Origin: an uncultured Saprospiraceae bacterium
Lineage (GTDB): Bacteria > Bacteroidota > Bacteroidia > Chitinophagales > Saprospiraceae
Direction of reading: 5' to 3'
DNA length: 20,042 nt
NCBI GenBank assembly: GCA_938033975.1
Contig: CALHKJ010000237.1
Coordinates: 1-20,042 of the forward strand
A model generated the notes under the pieces. It saw nothing but the letters and a program-made list of their open reading frames with translations. It was not told the origin of the DNA and searched no databases. Position 1 is the stretch's first letter; each line of letters opens with the position of its first letter. The position numbers and the translations under genes are program-made. Positions 14,949 to 20,042 of the stretch are shown here, in pieces.

Positions 14949-16039
14949 TGTATAAAGTATTACATATAGTTGGCAACAGGCCACATTTTATCAAGCTTGC
15001 TCCTGTTTCTAGAGAAATAGCAAAGCATAGTGTACTTACTCAGGTAATTGTACATACAGGTCAGCATTACGATGAAATGATGTCTCAACACTTTATCGAT
15101 GAACTACAAATCCCAAAACCAAATTATAATATTGGGGTTGGTTCAAGTTCACCCCTTCTTCAATTTTCAAAAATATTAGCTGGACTGGACTCCATCATTT
15201 CTTCTGAAAAACCAGATTTAATATTGGTTTATGGAGATACCAATTCTACTGCAGCAGGGGCAATCGCAGCTGCCAAAAGTAATATAATACTTGGTCATGT
15301 AGAATCTGGACTAAGAGAACACGACAAGAGTATACCAGAAGAAGTAAACAAGTTATTGACAGATGCAGTAGCAGACTTATATTTTGTGCCTACACAAACA
15401 GGTGTGGATAATCTACATAAAGAAGGAAAAACCAATGGCGTCTACCTAACTGGTGATGTTGGACTTGATCTCGTATATCAAAGCAAATCAAACATCGTTA
15501 CAGCGGAAGCAATCCTAGAGCAATATGGCCTCAAAAAGAAGGACTATGTTTTTATGACCAGTCATCGTGCATCTAACACCTCTTCAAAAGAAGCTATGTT
15601 CGAAATTTTTGAAGCAGCAAATGAACTAGGAAAGAAAATATTTTTTCCTGCTCACCCGAGAACTACTAAAACCATTCAAGAGTTCTCAATGGGTGGATTA
15701 CTTGATAATCAAAATTGGATTATAACTGGACCAATAGGCTTTTTTGAAACACAAGCATTGATTAAAAATGCGGCTTATTGCCTCACGGATTCAGGAGGAG
15801 TCATTAAAGAATCATACTTTCACAAAACACCAGCGATTATAATTGACAAGCAGACTGAATGGATAGAAACTGTACAAGAAGGTTGGAATCATATTGCAGG
15901 TGCATCTAAAACAAAAATTGTAACTTTAGCAAATAACTTATCGATTCCTAGTGTCCACAATAACAGTCTTGGCGATGGTCAGGCCTCCAAAAAGATTGTT
16001 GACATTATTCTATCCCATCTAAAAGATAATTTAGCTTAA
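14948..16039 (+). CDS. wecB: UDP-N-acetylglucosamine 2-epimerase family (non-hydrolysing, WecB-like)
   Basis: A 363-residue GT-B-fold epimerase that would interconvert UDP-GlcNAc and UDP-ManNAc, or act on a related UDP-amino sugar. Family motifs in order: G9-N-R-P-H-F-I-K-L-A-P, HTGQHYD (about 37-43), VYGDTNST (94-101, D97), HVESGLR (117-123, E119), PEEVNK (130-135, E131/E132), TSHRASN (204-210, H206), and DSGGVIKES with the later QTEWIET. These cover the catalytic Asp, Glu and His positions. It departs from the common pattern in three places: GNRPH rather than GTRP(E/Q), HRAS where HRAEN is usual, and IIDKQTEW where (L)R-x-x-TEW is usual. It may use a modified UDP-sugar rather than UDP-GlcNAc. 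It is coupled by one-base overlaps to the genes on both sides. Confidence 0.88.
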   Translation: MYKVLHIVGNRPHFIKLAPVSREIAKHSVLTQVIVHTGQHYDEMMSQHFIDELQIPKPNYNIGVGSSSPLLQFSKILAGLDSIISSEKPDLILVYGDTNSTAAGAIAAAKSNIILGHVESGLREHDKSIPEEVNKLLTDAVADLYFVPTQTGVDNLHKEGKTNGVYLTGDVGLDLVYQSKSNIVTAEAILEQYGLKKKDYVFMTSHRASNTSSKEAMFEIFEAANELGKKIFFPAHPRTTKTIQEFSMGGLLDNQNWIITGPIGFFETQALIKNAAYCLTDSGGVIKESYFHKTPAIIIDKQTEWIETVQEGWNHIAGASKTKIVTLANNLSIPSVHNNSLGDGQASKKIVDIILSHLKDNLA

Positions 16040-16677
16040 TGAAATTTAAAGGAAAAAAAATTGTTGTTCTTGCGCCACACACCGACGATGGTGAGTTAGG
16101 CTGTGGTGCAACCATTGCTAAAATTCTTGATGAAGGTGCGTCAGTTTATTATGTTGCTCTTTCTACTGCAGAGCAATCTGTACCAGAAGGATTCCCAAAG
16201 AACAGATTAGAAATTGAGGTCAAGGAAGCAACTAGAGCTTTAGGAATTCCTGAGTCGAATTTATTTATTTTCAAACATGAAGTAAGAAAACTTAATTATG
16301 TACGCCAGGAAATTTTAGAAGGCTTGGTCGAGATTCGAAATAATATACAACCTGACATTGTCTTTCTTCCCTCCTCAAAAGACATACACCAGGATCACCT
16401 GACTGTAATGCAAGAAGGTATTCGAGCATTTAAGTACAGCACTATCCTAGGTTATGAGCTTATTTGGAACAACCTCTCATTTGAAACCGACTGTTTCATA
16501 AAGATTACACAAGCGCAACTTGATAGAAAAATTGCTGCTCTAAAGTGTTATAAAACACAAGAGGGAAAAGCCTATATGGATCCGAAATTTATTACATCGC
16601 TTGCAACCGTTCGTGGAACTCAAATTGGTTCAGAATATGCAGAAGCTTTTGAGCTAATAAGATGGATCATAGAGTAA
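16039..16677 (+). CDS. PIG-L/LmbE family zinc-dependent deacetylase
   Basis: A 212-residue cytoplasmic protein. The metal and catalytic motif P13-H14-T-D16-D17-G-E19 near the N-terminus and H117-Q-D-H120 in the middle are the hallmark P-H-x-D-D-x-E ... H-x-x-H pattern of PIG-L enzymes, which remove N-acetyl groups from GlcNAc-type sugars (for example GlcNAc-PI, GlcNAc-malate and GlcNAc-inositol). Late motifs CYKTQ and the E-x-F tail also fit. Its place between a 2-epimerase and a WbqC-family gene suggests it deacetylates a nucleotide- or lipid-linked HexNAc to expose an amine, perhaps for re-acylation. This is inference. Its ATG shares one base with the wecB stop; its 3' end overlaps the WbqC gene by 16 nt. 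Confidence 0.93.
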   Translation: MKFKGKKIVVLAPHTDDGELGCGATIAKILDEGASVYYVALSTAEQSVPEGFPKNRLEIEVKEATRALGIPESNLFIFKHEVRKLNYVRQEILEGLVEIRNNIQPDIVFLPSSKDIHQDHLTVMQEGIRAFKYSTILGYELIWNNLSFETDCFIKITQAQLDRKIAALKCYKTQEGKAYMDPKFITSLATVRGTQIGSEYAEAFELIRWIIE

Positions 16678-17414
16678 AAAGCATTGCGATTCACCAACCC
16701 AACTACGTTCCTTGGTTGGGATATTTTTTTAAGATATTTATGGCAGATCATTTTGTGTTTCACGATGATGTCATTTTTAATTCCAAAGGATTTACAAAAC
16801 GTTGTTTGATCAGAAAAGAATTTAATGGTTTAGAAACTCAATGGCTCGGTATCCCTGTCATAAAAAACAATGAAAGTAAAATCAAGGATGTAAGAATTGA
16901 TCAAGAATCAATCAAAATTGAAAAACATCTCAATAAGCTTGAGTATTTATATCACTCTACTCCCTACTACGATTATTATTATCCAAGCATCCAAACTATT
17001 CTGTCTAAGTATGACCAGTTTGAATATCTAGCCGAATTTAACATCAACACTATTCAGGAATTGGCAGGTCTTCTTGAGATAAACAGTAAGTTCCACAAAT
17101 CTTCTGAACTCAATTTAAATTTAAAAGCAGATGAATATAATCTTGCGCTAATTAAGAATTTTGATTGTAATCTTTACTACTCAGGCATTGGAGCAAAAGA
17201 GTATCAAGATGAAAGTAAATTTTCGAACGAAAATATTAGTCTTATATATTTGGATACACTTAAGTATTTGGATGAGAAAAATTATCCACAACATCAAGGA
17301 GAGTTTCTTACTGGCTTAAGTATTATCGACACCATTTTAAACGTTGGTGTAGAAGGTGTCAAAGAGATATTATTTTCAATGAGACAAAGATTCAATCCAT
17401 CACAAATTGTTTAA
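16662..17414 (+). CDS. WbqC family protein
   Basis: A 250-residue protein with the WbqC family N-terminus: I10-H11-Q12-P13-N14-Y15 followed by P17-W18-L19-G20-Y21-F and then ADHFVFHDDV, N-S-K-G-F-T-K-R and a W-L-G-I-P-V segment. The conserved HQPxYxPWxG and D-D motifs suggest an enzyme active site. Family members recur in O-antigen and other glycan gene sets and are usually left without a firm reaction. A role in modifying an amino sugar is a common suggestion, and the PIG-L deacetylase next door fits it. No TM segment or signal peptide is seen. The ATG is placed in the 16-nt overlap with PIG-L because the HQPNY motif lies only 10 residues in. The next gene starts 1 nt after its stop. Confidence 0.93.
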   Translation: MDHRVKSIAIHQPNYVPWLGYFFKIFMADHFVFHDDVIFNSKGFTKRCLIRKEFNGLETQWLGIPVIKNNESKIKDVRIDQESIKIEKHLNKLEYLYHSTPYYDYYYPSIQTILSKYDQFEYLAEFNINTIQELAGLLEINSKFHKSSELNLNLKADEYNLALIKNFDCNLYYSGIGAKEYQDESKFSNENISLIYLDTLKYLDEKNYPQHQGEFLTGLSIIDTILNVGVEGVKEILFSMRQRFNPSQIV

Positions 17415-17415
17415 A

Positions 17416-17985
17416 ATGTTTAGAAATTTCATCTTCATTATATTGCTAAGCACTACCATCTTTTCTTGCATTACTAAAAAAGAATTTAATCAAGAAAAGG
17501 AAAATGAGCGTATTGAAAACATATCCTTTCCTGAAGATTGGACTGGCAGATGGCAAGGAGATTTAATGATCTATTCTGGTCTAGGCCTTCAGGACCAGCT
17601 CAAGATGGAGTTAATTATAGAGCCAATACCTGAATCTGAAAATTACACCTTTACCATAGTGTATGACACAGGTATAGAATTAAGTAAAAGAAATTATGAG
17701 CTGATAATTGTAGACAAGGAACAAGGACTTTTTATTGTAGATGAAAAAAACTCTATCCTTATAGAAAGTTATTTTATGGGAGGAAAATGGTTTCAGCGAT
17801 TTAATGTTGCAGGGTCTAGTTTAGTCTGTACTATTGAACAACAAGGAAGAAACTTGGTTTGGGAGATAAGCTCTGGGAAGTCTGAAAAAATCAGCACAAC
17901 TGGCGATACAAATATTGAGGGAATTCTTGAAGTAAACACCTTCCCAGTAGGTGTCTATCAGAGGGCAGTTCTCACTAAGTTTTAA
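17416..17985 (+). CDS. Small lipoprotein with lipocalin-like GxWxG motif
   Basis: A 189-residue protein with an SPII signal peptide: MFRN, a hydrophobic core, and lipobox TIFSC with the acylated Cys at 18. The ATG at 17416 is preferred over an in-frame TTG at 17407 because it gives a standard signal peptide. The mature domain is predicted all-beta. It starts with D-W-T-G-R-W-Q-G, the GxWxG signature near the first strand of lipocalin/nitrobindin-like barrels, and continues with alternating strands (KMELIIEPI, YTFTIVYD, YELIIVD, LFIVDE). This suggests a small ligand-binding barrel on the outer membrane, but no family can be named with confidence. It is the last gene of the glycan set, 1 nt after the WbqC gene. 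Its 3' end overlaps the convergent epimerase gene by 11 nt. Confidence 0.8.
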   Translation: MFRNFIFIILLSTTIFSCITKKEFNQEKENERIENISFPEDWTGRWQGDLMIYSGLGLQDQLKMELIIEPIPESENYTFTIVYDTGIELSKRNYELIIVDKEQGLFIVDEKNSILIESYFMGGKWFQRFNVAGSSLVCTIEQQGRNLVWEISSGKSEKISTTGDTNIEGILEVNTFPVGVYQRAVLTKF

Positions 17986-18871
17986 AATCTGTCGAACTGG
18001 TCTTTTGCCAGTAATCAATCAATTTTAAGAATGCGTTTTCATCTGTCAACTCATATAAGGCATTGAGTTGGTGGTAATGAATTTTATCATACCAAGGATT
18101 ACATAAATCAGAAATGTTGGAAGCATACTTTAAGTAAATCCCTTCATGATAGATTGAAATCATAGAAAACAATCCCTTCATAGCTTCATCCAATTCAGAT
18201 TTATAAAAACCAAAACTTGCTAGTTCTGTTAGTGCAATTAGGAAAAACTGAAAACCATTCAATACTCCTTTACCCTTTTCAGAAGGATATTCCTCAATCC
18301 AATATCCATCTAGCAACGTTGTCTTGAGTCCATTCGATGGATCTAAACAATATGCTATAGCTCCTTTAGCAATGTTCAAATATTTTTCATCTGAACTCTC
18401 ATGATACTTTCTTAACATTACACTAGAAATCACAGCTTGAGAAATTCCAGAAACCCATGGAGCAATAATCTCGAAACGAGAAAGATCATTTTTATATTCC
18501 CAAAAATATTGATCTCCTTTTGTTTGCATCTTAACAATCAAATACTCCAAATGCAGCTCAAATATTTCATTATCTCCTTTATTATAACTGTGCAAAGCAT
18601 AAATGGCTGGCGTCAAAGGATTTTCCTTTCCATCTAATTCTGATATCGCAATTCCATTTTGAAAATTAAGAGAGTCCTTATAATTCTCTTCAAGGTAATT
18701 GAGAGCATTATAACGGGAATTGAATTTTGCAGAGATAGGATAGCTTACATCATTTACCAATTTTTCAACAACTTCTCTTTGTCCACTATTCTTAATTAGT
18801 CCTTTATCGAAAAGCACTGCGGATAATTTTCTCTTTATCCCTTCTGTATAATATGAACTACTTTTTTTCAC
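17975..18871 (-). CDS. D-glucuronyl C5-epimerase C-terminal domain (Glce_C) protein
   Basis: A 298-residue protein matching the C-terminal catalytic domain of heparosan/heparan glucuronyl C5-epimerase. Motifs in order: P138-W-V-S-G-I-S-Q-A (animal enzymes have W-Y-S-A-M-A-Q-G-Q-A), Y190-W-I-E-E-Y-P196 (animal D-W-Y-E-E-Y-P), V203-L-N-G-F-Q-F-F-L-I-A-L (animal FVLNGF...LIGL), and S254-D-L ... W260-Y261-D-K-I-H-Y-H-Q-L269 (animal IYDL ... WDYHTTHINQL). Candidate catalytic tyrosines Y195 and Y261 are kept, whereas the Tyr of the animal IYDL motif is Ser here (NISDL). The separate N-terminal beta domain of animal enzymes is absent, and no signal peptide is seen, so it is probably cytoplasmic. It would turn glucuronic into iduronic residues, or do a related uronate epimerisation, on a polymer or lipid-linked chain. 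It is the last gene of the minus-strand set. Confidence 0.88.
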   Translation of the reverse strand: MKKSSSYYTEGIKRKLSAVLFDKGLIKNSGQREVVEKLVNDVSYPISAKFNSRYNALNYLEENYKDSLNFQNGIAISELDGKENPLTPAIYALHSYNKGDNEIFELHLEYLIVKMQTKGDQYFWEYKNDLSRFEIIAPWVSGISQAVISSVMLRKYHESSDEKYLNIAKGAIAYCLDPSNGLKTTLLDGYWIEEYPSEKGKGVLNGFQFFLIALTELASFGFYKSELDEAMKGLFSMISIYHEGIYLKYASNISDLCNPWYDKIHYHQLNALYELTDENAFLKLIDYWQKTSSTDFKT

Positions 18872-18874
18872 TCC

Positions 18875-19396
18875 TTACCCTTCTGGGAAATATTTTGGAT
18901 TCAACATTGAATAACGTAATTCGTCAAGGTATTCTCCACTCTTAAATACCGACTTGATTCCTTTCCCTTCAAAATTAAAACCTAACTTTTCTAATACCCT
19001 TCCAGACGCTTTATTAAACTCAAAAACTGAAGCGTACAATCTCTTTACATCATTTTGATTAAAGGCATGGTCGATTGTTGCTTTTACAGCTTGAGTAGTA
19101 TAGCCTTTCCCCCAAAACGGCTCACCAACCCAATATCCAATTTCCGCACTGTGTTTATAGATATCTCCTTGTATATAATATCCAGCAATACCAATTAGTT
19201 GATCTTCTTTGCTTATCGCAAATGGATAATTATTTTGTTCAGTGCTTACCTTCTCAATAAAACCAATTGCATCTTCTAGCTTATAGGGATTAGGAAAATA
19301 GTCTCTCATATTATTCCAAATCTTAAGATTGTCGCCATACTTTACCAAGTTATCGGCATCATCAATTCTTAGTTTCCGGATTGTAATGTTTGACAT
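18875..19396 (-). CDS. GNAT-family N-acetyltransferase, RimJ/RimL type
   Basis: A 173-residue cytoplasmic acetyl-CoA-dependent transferase. The acetyl-CoA loop is at 94-99 (F-W-G-K-G-Y), after Y88-W-V-G-E-P, and is followed by the TTQAVKATIDHAF helix. N128-K-A-S131-G-R-V-L-E-K-L-G-F140 is the RimJ/RimL-subgroup signature. The acceptor could be a protein N-terminus, a small molecule or an amino sugar; sequence does not decide. The ATG lies 3 nt past the TonB-dependent receptor stop, and the epimerase gene starts 3 nt past its own stop, so the three minus-strand genes form one unit. Confidence 0.93.
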   Translation of the reverse strand: MSNITIRKLRIDDADNLVKYGDNLKIWNNMRDYFPNPYKLEDAIGFIEKVSTEQNNYPFAISKEDQLIGIAGYYIQGDIYKHSAEIGYWVGEPFWGKGYTTQAVKATIDHAFNQNDVKRLYASVFEFNKASGRVLEKLGFNFEGKGIKSVFKSGEYLDELRYSMLNPKYFPEG

Positions 19397-19399
19397 AAA

Positions 19400-20042
19400 T
19401 TACCATTTATAATTAGCAGATATAATTAGATTCCTTCCTGGAGCACTTAATCCAGAAGCAAAGGTACGGTAATGCAAATCAAATATATTTTCTAAACTAA
19501 CTCTAAAGGTCCAATTACTCTTCAGATGGTAACTTGAATAAAGATTATAGGTCTGCCATGCTAGTGTCCCTTCAGGCAATGCATACTCAGGATTATCAGC
19601 TGAGCCTCCATATTCTTCAATTGGCTTTTCTCCGTTGTATCTCATAACCAAACTATTTTCCCAATTACCTTTTGAATATTTTAATTGAACCCTTCCATAA
19701 AGTGGAGGGATATGATCAAGTGGAGACTCACTATTGCCATCGTCAATTGAAATTCCAAGTGTATAATTGATTGATGCAGCTAATGAAAAACTTGAATTCA
19801 AATCATATTCAAATTGCCCTGAAAGTCCTCTTACTCGACCCTTTTCTGCATTTACATTTGCAGTTACATTTAGTGTATCAGCATTAGAAATAAAAATATC
19901 AGACCCATCTGGAAGCGTGAAATCACGGCGCACAATAATGTCATCTATGGAGCTATAAAATGCTGTTGCTCCTAGTTTGAGTTTTTTACCATTATAAGCA
20001 ACATTAATTTCTGCATTGTTGGTTTTTTCAGGATTCAATTCT
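19400..20042 (-). CDS. TonB-dependent receptor, C-terminal part (cut by window edge)
   Basis: The last 212 or more residues of an outer-membrane TonB-dependent receptor barrel; the 5' part lies beyond base 20042. The apparent first codon (TTG at 20038-20036) is internal: the frame stays open to the edge and reads E-L-N-P-E-K, the L-x-P-E motif found in the barrel of these receptors. Typical late-barrel features follow: the NGKKLKLGATAFYSSIDDII strand with I-D-D-I, GLSGQFEYDL, IPPLYGRVQLKY, S-L-E-N-I-F-D-L-H-Y-R (the conserved N-[IL]-F-D-x-x-Y-R segment) with SGLSAPGRN, and a terminal aromatic (ISANYKW) as expected for BAM insertion. The substrate cannot be judged from this part. It leads a minus-strand unit with the GNAT and C5-epimerase genes. 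Confidence 0.93.
   Translation of the reverse strand, partial: ELNPEKTNNAEINVAYNGKKLKLGATAFYSSIDDIIVRRDFTLPDGSDIFISNADTLNVTANVNAEKGRVRGLSGQFEYDLNSSFSLAASINYTLGISIDDGNSESPLDHIPPLYGRVQLKYSKGNWENSLVMRYNGEKPIEEYGGSADNPEYALPEGTLAWQTYNLYSSYHLKSNWTFRVSLENIFDLHYRTFASGLSAPGRNLIISANYKW

Noticed and set aside
10205..16677. Bacillithiol-type pathway (GT4 + PIG-L deacetylase + DinB-like transferase)
   Set aside because: The GT4 enzymes resemble polysaccharide transferases rather than BshA, no BshC-like ligase is present, and manC, wecB and WbqC point to glycan synthesis. The DinB-like gene is in a different unit.
17407..17415. TTG start for the small lipoprotein
   Set aside because: It overlaps the WbqC stop and adds only three residues; the ATG at 17416 gives a standard lipoprotein signal peptide.
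1..20042. CRISPR array, tRNA/rRNA genes, insertion sequence or integration site
   Set aside because: No regularly spaced direct repeats, cloverleaf-like segments, transposase frames or flanking direct/inverted repeats were seen; genes are packed with little non-coding DNA.

Overview
The window is an AT-rich piece of a Bacteroidota chromosome, most likely from a marine or free-living lineage near Saprospiria (inference). The main signs are two secreted proteins with type IX secretion (T9SS) C-terminal sorting domains, a dockerin-type repeat of the kind common in Saprospiraceae surface proteins, SPII lipoproteins with short lipoboxes, a TonB-dependent receptor, an ECF sigma factor paired with a membrane-spanning anti-sigma-like protein, and gene starts without clear Shine-Dalgarno sequences. 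No RNA gene, IS element, CRISPR array or origin was seen. The window is almost fully coding. The longest gene-free stretch is about 160 bases (11345-11504).

Region 1 (108-7310, + strand) is a compact block that ends at a strong hairpin terminator. It encodes a 548-residue lipoprotein, an ECF sigma factor (GTG start), a 478-residue protein with an N-terminal cytoplasmic part, one TM helix, a long low-complexity linker and a C-terminal beta-barrel-like domain, and a 1134-residue T9SS-exported modular protein. The third protein looks like an anti-sigma factor spanning both membranes, so the block may be a cell-envelope sensing circuit encoded beside its lipoprotein and surface cargo.

Region 2 (7337-11344, + strand) encodes a T9SS-sorted arylsulfotransferase-like beta-propeller, ComF, a DinB/DUF1572 protein and a GT4 glycosyltransferase. 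Spacing is 5 nt, then a 4-nt overlap, then a 1-nt overlap.

Region 3 (11505-17985, + strand) follows the only real intergenic gap and is a tightly coupled polysaccharide or glycoconjugate gene set. It holds mannose-1-phosphate guanylyltransferase (ManC), a PglA-like GT4, a second GT4-like enzyme, a UDP-GlcNAc 2-epimerase homologue (WecB-like), a PIG-L/LmbE deacetylase, a WbqC-family protein and a small lipoprotein with a lipocalin-like GxWxG motif. Together they suggest GDP-mannose supply, amino-sugar epimerisation, de-N-acetylation and perhaps re-acylation, and glycan assembly.

Region 4 (17975-20042, - strand) converges on region 3 with an 11-nt overlap of the two 3' ends. In transcription order it encodes the C-terminal part of a TonB-dependent receptor (cut by the window edge), a RimJ/RimL-type GNAT acetyltransferase and a stand-alone D-glucuronyl C5-epimerase C-terminal domain protein. 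The last, beside a glycan cluster and a surface sulfotransferase-like protein, raises the possibility of uronic-acid-containing, perhaps sulfated, polysaccharide chemistry. That link is inference.
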